In this document: positions 1-7,813 of the stretch, piece by piece
How positions within the stretch are numbered: position 1 is the stretch's first letter
Layout: every line of letters starts with the position of its first letter
DNA from: JBBIMP01 sp037444305
GTDB lineage: Bacteria; Acidobacteriota; UBA6911
DNA length: 64,000 nucleotides
NCBI GenBank assembly: GCA_037444305.1
Contig: JBBIMP010000018.1
Coordinates: 29,718-93,717 of the forward strand
Direction: 5' to 3'
The notes under the pieces: generated by a model
Told to the model about the DNA's origin: nothing
The model's input: the letters and a program-made list of their open reading frames with translations, nothing else
The model's database searches: none
Program-made: the position numbers and the translations under genes

Positions 1-6
1 GCGACA

Positions 7-552
7 ATGGCCACATTCGACGAAGAGGACCTCAGGGTATCCAGGGTCATGCCCCTCGTGTACGACGAGTTGCGCAGGCTCGCCCGCCGTTACATGGCGA
101 GGGAGAGGATCGGGCACTCCCTGCAGGCGACGGCGCTCGTCAACGAAGCCTACCTCAAACTCGCAAAGGAAAGAAATCCCGTCTGGAAGAACCGGGCGCA
201 CTTCTGCGCCATCGCGGCAGCATCCATGCGCGAGATCCTGGTGGATCGCGCCCGCGCCCACAAGGCGTCCAAGAGAGGCGGATCGCGGGTGCGCGTGACG
301 CTGGGAGACGCCGTCGCCGTCACGGCCGAGGCCGACGTCGACGTACTGGTGCTGGATGAGGCGCTGCGGCGGCTTGCGGGAGTCGATCCCCAGCAGGCGC
401 GGATCGTGGAACTGCGCTTTTTCGGCGGATTGACCGTGGAAGAGGCGGCCGCCGCGATGGGGATCTCCACGGCGACCGTGAAGCGCGGCTGGGCCATGGC
501 CAGGGCTTGGCTCAAGGGAGAAATGGAAAGGGAGGGCGGCGATGGACCCTGA
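7..552 (+). CDS. ECF-type RNA polymerase sigma factor (Sigma70_ECF family)
   Basis: A 181-residue sigma factor with only regions 2 and 4. The N-terminal half (about residues 15-60) carries the region-2 pattern typical of the PF07638-type ECF factors, with YDELRRLARRYM followed by LQATALVNEAYLKL. The C-terminal half has a region-4 helix-turn-helix around LTVEEAAAAMGISTATVKRG. It should direct RNA polymerase to a small regulon. The stop overlaps the start of the Ser/Thr kinase gene by 11 nt, so the two are translationally coupled; this sigma/kinase pairing is common in Acidobacteriota and Planctomycetes, and the kinase probably controls, or shares a stimulus with, the sigma factor (inference). 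The ATG at 7 lies so near the window edge that an upstream start or promoter cannot be judged. No anti-sigma gene is visible. Confidence 0.88.
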   Translation: MATFDEEDLRVSRVMPLVYDELRRLARRYMARERIGHSLQATALVNEAYLKLAKERNPVWKNRAHFCAIAAASMREILVDRARAHKASKRGGSRVRVTLGDAVAVTAEADVDVLVLDEALRRLAGVDPQQARIVELRFFGGLTVEEAAAAMGISTATVKRGWAMARAWLKGEMEREGGDGP

Positions 553-2110
553 ACGCTGGCGCCGCCTGAAGGAACTGTTCGAAGGAGCCCTGGCGCTGGA
601 CCCTGCGGAACGCGACGAATACCTCGAACGGCGGTGTTCGGGCGACGCGGCGCTGAGGAGGGAGGCGGGGGCGCTGCTGGCCAACTACGAGAGCGGGGAC
701 GACTTTCTCGAGCGCCCGGCCCACGAGGCGGCCGCGCACCTGTTCGAAGAAAAAGGGGAGGGCGGGGTATGCGTGGGGGAGCGCCTCGGTCCCTACGCTC
801 TCAAGGGCAAGCTGGGCGAGGGGGGCATGGGCGTCGTCTATCTGGCGGAAGACACTCGCCTGGGACGAGAGGTCGCCCTGAAGGTTCTGCCGCCGCGCCT
901 GGCGAGCGACGAGCGCTTCCGGGCGCGCCTGCGGCGCGAGGCGCTGGCCGTCGCCAGCCTCTCGCACCCCGGAATTGCCACCCTTTTCGCGCTGGAAGAA
1001 ATCGAGGGAAGCCTCTGCCTGGTGCGCGAGTATGTGCACGGCCGAACCCTCCGGGAAGAGCTGTCCTCGGGGCCGTTGCCGCCGGGGGCGCTTCTCGAGT
1101 GCGCCGTGCGCATTGTCCGGGCGCTTGCAGCGGCGCACGCCCAGGGGATCATCCACCGGGATCTCAAGCCCGAGAACGTGATCCGGACGGATTCCGGGGA
1201 GACGAAGATCCTCGACTTCGGCCTCGCGAGGTTTCAAGGTGCGCAGCGGTTGCGCGACAGCCTGTCAGAACCCCGGTTGACGAAGAGCGGGGCCTTTGTC
1301 GGGACCCCGGCGTACGCCTCTCCGGAGCAACTGCTCGGCAGCGGGGTGGATTTCCGCACCGACATTTTCTCCCTCGGCGTGCTGCTGTTCGAGCTCGCAT
1401 CGGGAGTGCATCCCTTCGCCGCACCCGACCCCATTTCCTCCATCGCCCGCATATTCGAGGCGGACAGCGTGGACCTGTCCCCGGTCGATTCAGGCGGCCC
1501 TCCCGGCCTGGGCCGGATCCTCCGGCGGTGCCTGCACAAAGACCCGGCACGTCGCTACGGCAGCACCGGGGAACTGGCGGCGGACCTGGAGGCCTTGCGG
1601 GCCGCCTTCAAAGGGTCGCGAACCGCGGAGCCCGGCGAGATGGAGACCGGCGGGCCCGGAAGCAATGCCGCACGGCTGAAGCCGCTCTGGTGGTGGCGGT
1701 TTCACCAGGCCGCCGTCGGCATCATCTACTATGGGATGCTCTACCCGCTGTGGAAGGCGAGGGAGTGGATGGGCAGCCCCATGGGGGATTGGCTATTTTT
1801 CGCCGCTCTGATCGCCGTGGCGGTGGCCTCCAACCTGCGCTTTCACCTCTGGTTCACCTCCGTCTTTTACCCGGCCGAGCTCCAGGGACAGCTGCGCCGG
1901 TCTTTTCGCTGGATCCGCGGCGCAGACGTTGCGTTTGTGTTCCTCCTGGCTGCCGGGGGGGCGGCGATTCTGCGTACGCGGGGCGCCGTGGCGGCCCTGC
2001 TGATCGCCGTGGCCATCGGCTGCCTGGTGCAGTGCACGCTGATTGAACCGACCACTACCAGGGCCGCGTTCGCGCCGGAGAAGGATGACGGGGTCAATCG
2101 GGCCGTGTGA
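542..2110 (+). CDS. Transmembrane serine/threonine protein kinase
   Basis: A 522-residue Hanks-type kinase. An N-terminal helical extension of about 80 residues is followed by the catalytic domain (about 83-355). Visible motifs are the glycine loop GEGGMG (92-97), the ATP lysine K114 in VALK, the catalytic loop HRDLKPEN (D207), the Mg-binding DFG (D225) and the activation-segment end GTPAYASPEQ. After a linker, residues 385-510 hold about four hydrophobic segments, so the kinase is membrane-anchored at its C-terminus; no PASTA, TPR or WD40 sensor domain is present. It starts inside the sigma-factor gene (11-nt overlap) and converges with the minus-strand GtrA fusion, overlapping it by 17 nt at 2094-2110. 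All catalytic residues are intact, so activity is expected. Confidence 0.92.
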   Translation: MDPERWRRLKELFEGALALDPAERDEYLERRCSGDAALRREAGALLANYESGDDFLERPAHEAAAHLFEEKGEGGVCVGERLGPYALKGKLGEGGMGVVYLAEDTRLGREVALKVLPPRLASDERFRARLRREALAVASLSHPGIATLFALEEIEGSLCLVREYVHGRTLREELSSGPLPPGALLECAVRIVRALAAAHAQGIIHRDLKPENVIRTDSGETKILDFGLARFQGAQRLRDSLSEPRLTKSGAFVGTPAYASPEQLLGSGVDFRTDIFSLGVLLFELASGVHPFAAPDPISSIARIFEADSVDLSPVDSGGPPGLGRILRRCLHKDPARRYGSTGELAADLEALRAAFKGSRTAEPGEMETGGPGSNAARLKPLWWWRFHQAAVGIIYYGMLYPLWKAREWMGSPMGDWLFFAALIAVAVASNLRFHLWFTSVFYPAELQGQLRRSFRWIRGADVAFVFLLAAGGAAILRTRGAVAALLIAVAIGCLVQCTLIEPTTTRAAFAPEKDDGVNRAV

Positions 2111-3392
2111 CCGCCGCGAGAGCTCTGACGGCTGAACCCGCCGCATGCCGGTCCCTCATGACCCCGAGTGTCCGCTGCATCGACTCGCGGGCGACTCCGT
2201 CGATCAGCGGCCGGATCATCAACGAAAGCACCGGTGGAATGCCGCGGCTGAGCGTGAGAGACTCGCACTCGACGATGACGCCGCCCCGCACCTGCTCGTA
2301 GCGCCAGTAGCTGTTCAACCGCCAGAGAAAGCCGCGATCGTTTCCGACCGGCTTCTCGCGTTCTTCTCCCGGGTTCGCACTCTCCAGTTCCGCTATCCGC
2401 CGGGATTCGCTGCTGCTGAAAGCGCGGGCGTCGCCGTGCTTTTCGTAGCGCACCACGTGCTCGGAGTTGTACGCCACCGTCACGATCTTTTTGCGCTCCA
2501 GCCTGAGGTAGAGCACATGAAAACCGGGTCCGCGCTCCAGGACCGCCGATTCCAGGACATCCTCCTGCTTCGTGTCCTCCGGTGCCGGGTTTGCGATGCG
2601 GGCCAGCAGGTCCTCGAGCCGCACCCCGGGTATCAGGACGCTCCCCCGCCAGTGGTGAATCGCACCGCCGGGAATGTCGATCCGCCTCCCCTCGGCGTCG
2701 AGCGAACAAATTTTGGCGACCGGGATGCTGCCCTCGAGGACAGCGTTGCGTTCGGCTGCGGGGCGACTGCCCTCCAGGAAATCCATGGCGAGGAATCCTT
2801 GGGGCGCCGCAAGCTCCGCCAGAATGCGCCGCTGTGTGGCCTCGACGTAGGCTTTCCAGGCCTGGATGGTCTCCTGCCGGAGTTGAGCCGCCTCCAGGCG
2901 GCCGCCGCCCCAGAGGACGAGCAGGATGGGCAGGATGCCCGGAATCTTTGAAAACCAGCGGTTTTTCATGATGCCTCCTTTCAATGCCGGATCTGCGGAC
3001 CTTTGGGCGAATACCAGCAGGTCGCCGGCGAAGAAGTTCACGAGGGAGCAGACGCCGATCGCGAGCAGGTTGGCCGGAACGGGCGGCAGCCCGAGGTCAC
3101 CCGCGAGCACCCGCATCAGAAAGAGGTTTCCGACAAGCGAGATGGCGCCGTTGGCAAGGTTGAATGCGAAGAAGCGCTTCAGCATTGCCCCCGGTGCACT
3201 GCCCCGCGTCCGGTCAGCCCAGGTCCAGCGCTCGTGCCAGAGAAAGTTGTGCACGACGGCAATCTCGACCGCGAGAGCCGTGGCGGGCATGTAGTGCAGG
3301 GCCAACCCCGCCGTCAGCAGCCAGAGGACCGAAAGCTGCACCATGATGCCCAGGGCGCCCACGGAGTTGAATGCCAGCCAGCGTCTGAACAT
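2094..3392 (-). CDS. GtrA-like membrane protein fused to a secreted START/SRPBCC-like domain
   Basis: One uninterrupted 432-codon frame with two parts. Residues 1-130 are a GtrA-like domain of about four membrane helices, a family linked to flipping or handling polyprenyl-linked sugars. Residues 142 onward look like an independent exported protein: Met142 begins a basic n-region and a hydrophobic core (MKNRWFSKIPGILPILLVLW) ending near EAAQ, followed by about 250 residues that resemble START/SRPBCC-type lipid-binding proteins (weak family recall; FLWRLNSYWRYE is the most distinctive stretch). Both the first ATG (3392) and the internal ATG (2969) have a strong Shine-Dalgarno sequence, so the second part may also be made separately. 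It lies 43 nt downstream of the phosphatidyltransferase gene on the same strand. The GtrA call is firm; the role of the second part is not. Confidence 0.75.
   Translation of the reverse strand: MFRRWLAFNSVGALGIMVQLSVLWLLTAGLALHYMPATALAVEIAVVHNFLWHERWTWADRTRGSAPGAMLKRFFAFNLANGAISLVGNLFLMRVLAGDLGLPPVPANLLAIGVCSLVNFFAGDLLVFAQRSADPALKGGIMKNRWFSKIPGILPILLVLWGGGRLEAAQLRQETIQAWKAYVEATQRRILAELAAPQGFLAMDFLEGSRPAAERNAVLEGSIPVAKICSLDAEGRRIDIPGGAIHHWRGSVLIPGVRLEDLLARIANPAPEDTKQEDVLESAVLERGPGFHVLYLRLERKKIVTVAYNSEHVVRYEKHGDARAFSSSESRRIAELESANPGEEREKPVGNDRGFLWRLNSYWRYEQVRGGVIVECESLTLSRGIPPVLSLMIRPLIDGVARESMQRTLGVMRDRHAAGSAVRALAAVTRPD
2974..2981 (-). promoter_or_regulatory. Internal Shine-Dalgarno within the GtrA fusion ORF
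   Basis: On the minus strand the octamer AAAGGAGG lies 4 nt before the in-frame ATG at 2969-2967. The same octamer precedes the GtrA start at 3392. That placement, just before a signal-peptide-like sequence, suggests a second translation start inside the long frame. Confidence 0.6.
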
Positions 3393-3435
3393 GTCGGCTC
3401 CTCCTTTGCCGGCGCCGCGAGGCCCGGCCGGCGAT

Positions 3436-4116
3436 TCAGTCGGGAAGCGTCTCCGTCTTGTACAGCGCGCGCGTATTTCGGGCCGCGGAGACGACGAAGG
3501 TGACCGCCAGACCGGCGATGGCGACGAGTCCGCCGATGTCGAACAGGCGGTAGGGGCCGCTGCCGAAAACCAGGACCTCAGGCCTGTAGAGCAGGCAGAG
3601 CGAACCGGCCGCCAGGATGATCCGCAGCTCCGTGGGCCCCACGTGGAGGAAAGCCAGGCGGAAGATTCCCAGGGAATGTGTCGCGAGGTAAACCTCGCCG
3701 GAGACCATCAGGTAGGCCGAGAGCAGTCCCAGGGCGATCGCCGGGTTCATGAAGCCGGAAAGCGCGAGGCCCCCCAGGATGAACAGCGTGCCGGCCATGT
3801 CAATCACGTGGTCGACGTACCAGCCGTACCGGGGGCGCTGGCGGTTGCGCACGCGCGCCAGCGTCCCGTCCAGGCTGTCACCGAACCAGTTGAGCGCCAG
3901 CGCTGCGACGGCCAGGACGAGCGCGTAGCGGTTCCACCGGGCGGCCCAGTAGGCGGCGCCGGCCAGGGCCATCGCTGCCAGCCCGAGCAGTGTAAGGTGG
4001 TCGGAGTTTACCCAGGGCGGCAGCCGCCGCGCCATCCGGATCAGCGCCCGCTTTTCCGCGGCCGCAAGCACGCTGCTGTGTTCGCGTATGTGTATCGCAT
4101 GGGATTCGGTGGCCAT
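3436..4116 (-). CDS. CDP-alcohol phosphatidyltransferase family protein
   Basis: A 226-residue integral membrane enzyme. The family signature D-x2-D-G-x2-A-R-x8-G-x3-D-x3-D is complete in the stretch beginning DSLDGTLARV and ending DHVID (about residues 80-107), so metal binding and catalysis should be intact. About six hydrophobic helices surround it. Members join a CDP-linked alcohol (diacylglycerol or similar) to a second alcohol such as inositol, glycerol-phosphate or serine; the sequence does not say which. The start has a clear AGGAGG upstream. The gene is first in a two-gene minus-strand unit with the GtrA/START fusion, which suggests a membrane-lipid or lipid-linked glycan modification step (inference). 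Confidence 0.88.
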   Translation of the reverse strand: MATESHAIHIREHSSVLAAAEKRALIRMARRLPPWVNSDHLTLLGLAAMALAGAAYWAARWNRYALVLAVAALALNWFGDSLDGTLARVRNRQRPRYGWYVDHVIDMAGTLFILGGLALSGFMNPAIALGLLSAYLMVSGEVYLATHSLGIFRLAFLHVGPTELRIILAAGSLCLLYRPEVLVFGSGPYRLFDIGGLVAIAGLAVTFVVSAARNTRALYKTETLPD

Positions 4117-4301
4117 GATCTTTTTCCTCCTGCAGGGGAAAAGCCCCTCAACCTGGAATGCGCAGAAGGGGACAAGAAGGGATCGCGCTTTTTCGCTTGG
4201 CGGGATTTCTGTTTGCCCGTAGACTCCGGATCTTGTCGGATTATTGAACCTTCCGCCCTGTCCGGCACGGCGGCACCTGCCGGACTGCCGGTCCTGCAGA
4301 G

Positions 4302-5657
4302 GTGATGGCGATGCTCGAGCAATTCATTCAGTGGCACGGCACGGTGAACAGCTGGGTCTGGGGGCCATACACCATGACCCTGCTCATGGGTACGGGACTC
4401 TACCTCACGGTCCGCAGCCGGGCGGTGCAGCTGCGGCTGCTGGCGCGTGCGTTCCGCGAGGTGCTGGGAAACATTTTTCGCAAGTCGGCGGGCACAGGCA
4501 CCGTTACCCCCTTCCAGGCGGTGTCCACAGCACTCGCCTCGACGGTGGGCGTGGGCAACATCGCCGGGGTTTCCACCGCAATCACCATCGGCGGGCCGGG
4601 CGCGCTCTTCTGGCTGATGGTCTCCGGCCTGCTCGGGATGGCCACGAAGTTCAGCGAGGTGGTGATCGCGCTCTCCTACCGGGAACAGGACGGCGGCGGC
4701 ACCTACCGGGGCGGCGCCATGTACATCCTCAAGAAAGGGCTGAAGCTGCCGTGGCTCGGCGCGATCTTCGCTCTGCTGACGGCGCTGGCGGCATTCGGCA
4801 TCGGCAACATGGTGCAGGCCAACAGCGTGGCCGACTCGCTGCGCGCAACTTTCGGGATCGACAACCGCCTCAGCGGGATTGTGCTGGTCGTGCTGACGGC
4901 AATTGTCATTCTGGGCGGGATCCGCAGGATCGCCGAGGTGACGCAGATTCTCGTCCCTTTCATGTGTCTCTCCTACCTGCTCGGGGCCGTCTTCATCCTG
5001 ATCCGTTTTTATGAGGGAATCCCCGGGGCGATCGCTCTTGTGTTCAACTCCGCCTTCACGGGCCACGCGGCCGCCGGAGGATTCGCCGGTGCGACGATCA
5101 TGCAGGCGATGCGCTATGGAGTCGCGAGAGGCCTGTTCAGCAACGAGGCCGGGCTCGGGAGCGCGCCGATCGTGCACGCGGCCGCGCGCACCGACCACCC
5201 CGTGCGCCAGGGCTTCTACGGCGTCTTCGAGGTCTTCGTCGACACCATGCTGGTCTGCGCCACGACCGGGCTCGTGGTCCTGCTTACGGGCGAGTGGATG
5301 AAGGGGGAAACGGGCGCGGCGCTGGCGGCCAAGGCTTTTGAAATGGGTTTGCCCGGCGTCTGGGGCGACGTGGTCGTCACCACGGGGATCCTGGCATTTG
5401 CCTTCTCCACTATCCTCGGCTGGTCGTATTACGGGGAGACGGGAGCGACCTACCTGTTCGGCACGAGGATCATTCTGCCCTACCGGCTGGTCTGGCTGGT
5501 TTTTGTATACCTGGGCGCCGTCGGCTCGCTCCACCTGGTCTGGGATGTGGCCGACACACTGAACGGGTTGATGGCCATCCCGAACCTGGTGGCGATCCTG
5601 GGGTGCAGCGGCATCGTGGTCAAGGCTCTACGGGATTTCAAAGCGCGGCAGCTGTAG
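4302..5657 (+). CDS. Sodium:alanine/glycine symporter (AGCS family)
   Basis: About 450 residues with some ten hydrophobic segments. The AGCS hallmark region is clear: GTGTVTPFQAVSTALASTVG, then GNIAGV and GGPGALFW, followed by FSEVVIALSYRE and GGTYRGGAMY. A second conserved block near residue 270 reads RGLFSNEAGLGSAPI. It should import a small neutral amino acid with Na+ at the inner membrane. Three starts in a row are possible: GTG 4302, ATG 4305 and ATG 4311; the spacing of the weak GCAGAGG favours one of the ATGs. It is divergent from the phosphatidyltransferase across a 185-bp gap, and convergent with the CBM9-like gene. No regulator is adjacent. Confidence 0.92.
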   Translation: MMAMLEQFIQWHGTVNSWVWGPYTMTLLMGTGLYLTVRSRAVQLRLLARAFREVLGNIFRKSAGTGTVTPFQAVSTALASTVGVGNIAGVSTAITIGGPGALFWLMVSGLLGMATKFSEVVIALSYREQDGGGTYRGGAMYILKKGLKLPWLGAIFALLTALAAFGIGNMVQANSVADSLRATFGIDNRLSGIVLVVLTAIVILGGIRRIAEVTQILVPFMCLSYLLGAVFILIRFYEGIPGAIALVFNSAFTGHAAAGGFAGATIMQAMRYGVARGLFSNEAGLGSAPIVHAAARTDHPVRQGFYGVFEVFVDTMLVCATTGLVVLLTGEWMKGETGAALAAKAFEMGLPGVWGDVVVTTGILAFAFSTILGWSYYGETGATYLFGTRIILPYRLVWLVFVYLGAVGSLHLVWDVADTLNGLMAIPNLVAILGCSGIVVKALRDFKARQL

Positions 5658-5706
5658 CCCGGATGTTTCATGAATAATGCAGGCAGGGCTGCGGCGGCGA
5701 TCGGTC

Positions 5707-6369
5707 TCAGGGTTCAAAGCGGAGCAGGCCGAAGCGCTCCGGGACGTGGAAATCGGGGAGCGGGGTGAAAGTCGGCTGCCAAGCGAGATAGCCGCGATCG
5801 GCGCCCGAACCGACGCAGCGGAAGAGATTGGCGCGCCAGCGCTCCCCGGGGGACGGGGATTTCCCGAGCGCCGCGAACGGGATCCGCATCGCGATCACGA
5901 CCAGGTCTTCCGCAACACGCGCGGCCGCGGTCATGCCGCCGGCAAACTCCCAATCGGTAGCGCGGTCCTGGTCCGGCCGGCGGGAATCGAGGCGGATGGA
6001 TAGGTCGAGCCATTCCCCCGTGGGTGCGGCTTCGAACTCAAAGTAACGGGTGACGGGAGCGTCGTCGGGCGAGAGGAAGATTTCGCAGACGTCCCGTTCC
6101 CAAAGGCCGATCGTTTTGCGGGCTGTCTGCGGCGCCCGGGAGACAATCAGCGGCTCGTTCTGACGGCAAACGAAGCGCACCAGCAGCGAATCCGGCGTCC
6201 AGATGACCCGAGCCTCGGCATGGCGGCTTGCCGGCGCTTCCCGGCCCGACCAGTAGCGGGCGATGGCGACGGGGGTCGAAGTCTTCCAGGCAGCGTGATC
6301 CAGATCCGAGGCAGAGATCCGACGGCTCACGCGTCGAGCCCGGATGATTTCTGCCCTATCCTCGGTCAT
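5707..6369 (-). CDS. CBM9-like carbohydrate-binding domain protein
   Basis: A 220-residue single-domain protein with the features of the family-9-like carbohydrate-binding domain: a central aromatic/acidic core (WTPDSLLVRFVC, LWERDVCEIFLSP, RYFEFEAAPTGEW) and the C-terminal motif GERWRANLFRC followed by YLAWQPTFTP and FHVPERFGLLRF. There is no signal peptide or catalytic module, so it is either cytoplasmic or part of a larger system. I prefer the start at the third in-frame ATG (6369); ATGs at 6375 and 6387 would extend it by 2 or 6 residues. It is divergently arranged with the NahK-like kinase gene, which would fit a role in sugar handling (inference). Confidence 0.75.
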   Translation of the reverse strand: MTEDRAEIIRARRVSRRISASDLDHAAWKTSTPVAIARYWSGREAPASRHAEARVIWTPDSLLVRFVCRQNEPLIVSRAPQTARKTIGLWERDVCEIFLSPDDAPVTRYFEFEAAPTGEWLDLSIRLDSRRPDQDRATDWEFAGGMTAAARVAEDLVVIAMRIPFAALGKSPSPGERWRANLFRCVGSGADRGYLAWQPTFTPLPDFHVPERFGLLRFEP

Positions 6370-6405
6370 GATCATGGCAACCCGCATCCCGGCCTGCCCT
6401 ATATA

Positions 6406-6433
6406 TTGGCCGATGACTGAAAGAGCGTATTAT
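6406..6433 (+). promoter_or_regulatory. Putative sigma-70 promoter of the sugar-kinase/mutase genes
   Basis: TTGGCC at 6406-6411 and TATTAT at 6428-6433 are separated by 16 nt, in the gap between divergent genes. The predicted RNA start (about 6440) would place the NahK-like start at 6476 rather than at the earlier in-frame ATGs at 6413 or upstream. Confidence 0.45.
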
Positions 6434-6475
6434 AGTGGGAATCGAGAGCGGCACGATCGATTCGAGAACAAGGAC

Positions 6476-7774
6476 ATGAACGCTTTCATCCAGGTCTCTT
6501 CGGCCGAACCGGTGTGCGGGGAGGAAGTCCCTCTGGCGCTCGCCGGCAGGGTGATGTCGCAATTTGACGTCGAGGCGCCGCTGGAAGCCTACGATTTTCC
6601 TGAGAAGGGCAACATCCATCAGCACACTTTTATCATCCGGTCCGGGAGCGGCCGGAACACCCGCGACTACCTTCTCCAGCGGATCAATCAGCAGGTTTTC
6701 ACGCGCCCCAGGAGCGTGATGGCGGCGATGACGGCGTGCCTGGAGGCCCAGCGAAAGAACCTGGCGCGGGAAGGAAGCCGCCTGCAGGGCGAATGGGAGC
6801 CTATACGCCTGATCCCCACACGCGGCGGCGCTCCCTACCTGGAGCATGAAAACAGGCGCGGCAAGACCTATTGGCGGATGATGGTCCGCATCCCCGGCTG
6901 CGTGACGTACAAGAACCTCGGCGAGATCCCCGGCCGGGAGGCGCGGCTGGCGCTGGCCGAAGAGGCCGGCCGCGGGCTGGCCATCTACGGGGACCTCACG
7001 GCGGACATGGATGCCGGCAGCCTGGCCAGCCCGCTGCCCGGCTATCGGGACACGGGGATTTACTACAACCAGCTGAAGTCGGTGCTCCGCGGCAACAGCA
7101 CCGAGGCGGAGGCGGGCCCGCTGCTGCCGTCTGACGAGGAGTTGCGGCAGAGCACGCTCCGGCACTTTCTGGTGCATCTGCCGGAGGAGGAGACCGCGCG
7201 TCGCCGGGAGGATGAGACGCTGCGACCCTTCATCGACCTGGCCGAGGCGAGCGAGGATTACGCGATGCGCCTGCTGCTCGAGATGGAATCGGGCAGGATC
7301 CGCACGGTCGCCATCCACGGGGATACCAAGCTCGACAATTTTCTCTTCGGTTCGCGCTCCGGAAGGGTGAAATCACTCGTGGACCTGGACACCATCATGC
7401 CCCACACCTGGCTGGCGGACTGGGGAGACATGGTGAGGTCGCTCGTCAACGTGGCCGGCGAGAAGGAGAGGAACCTCGACAGGGTGGAAGTGGACATGGA
7501 GGTCTACGAGGCGCTGGCGCGGGGCTTCCTCCGGACGGCCCGCCGCGTGACCCGGGACGAGATCGAACTGATGGTGGATGGCGTGCAGATCATAGCCCTC
7601 GAGCTGGGAGTCCGCTTCCTGGCCGACCATCTGCGCGGGGACAGCTATTTCAAGCTGAACCTCACCGATCCGCCGGACATGAACAAGTACCGGGCCATGG
7701 TTCAGCTCCGGCTGTTTGAAAAGCTGAAGGAAAACGGGGACCAGGCGAGGCGGTGCATCTCCCGCTGGGCGTGA
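6476..7774 (+). CDS. NahK-like phosphotransferase (APH-fold sugar kinase)
   Basis: A 432-residue kinase of the aminoglycoside-phosphotransferase fold. The N-terminal lobe has the nucleotide-binding strands (KGNIHQHTFII, YLLQRINQQVF). The catalytic loop is IHGDTKLDNFLF near residue 285, with the metal-binding SLVDLDTIM downstream. The N-terminal lobe most resembles N-acetylhexosamine 1-kinases (NahK) and related mucin-degradation kinases, which phosphorylate GlcNAc/GalNAc at C1. The nearby phosphohexomutases support a hexosamine or hexose phosphate pathway. The frame is open upstream to 6344, but this overlaps the divergent gene; ATG 6476 is chosen from the promoter position, and ATG 6413 is an alternative. 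The exact substrate is not deducible. Confidence 0.72.
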   Translation: MNAFIQVSSAEPVCGEEVPLALAGRVMSQFDVEAPLEAYDFPEKGNIHQHTFIIRSGSGRNTRDYLLQRINQQVFTRPRSVMAAMTACLEAQRKNLAREGSRLQGEWEPIRLIPTRGGAPYLEHENRRGKTYWRMMVRIPGCVTYKNLGEIPGREARLALAEEAGRGLAIYGDLTADMDAGSLASPLPGYRDTGIYYNQLKSVLRGNSTEAEAGPLLPSDEELRQSTLRHFLVHLPEEETARRREDETLRPFIDLAEASEDYAMRLLLEMESGRIRTVAIHGDTKLDNFLFGSRSGRVKSLVDLDTIMPHTWLADWGDMVRSLVNVAGEKERNLDRVEVDMEVYEALARGFLRTARRVTRDEIELMVDGVQIIALELGVRFLADHLRGDSYFKLNLTDPPDMNKYRAMVQLRLFEKLKENGDQARRCISRWA

Positions 7775-7813
7775 AGCTGCGGCCGGCACGCCCCGGCGGA
7801 CGGTTTGCCGATC

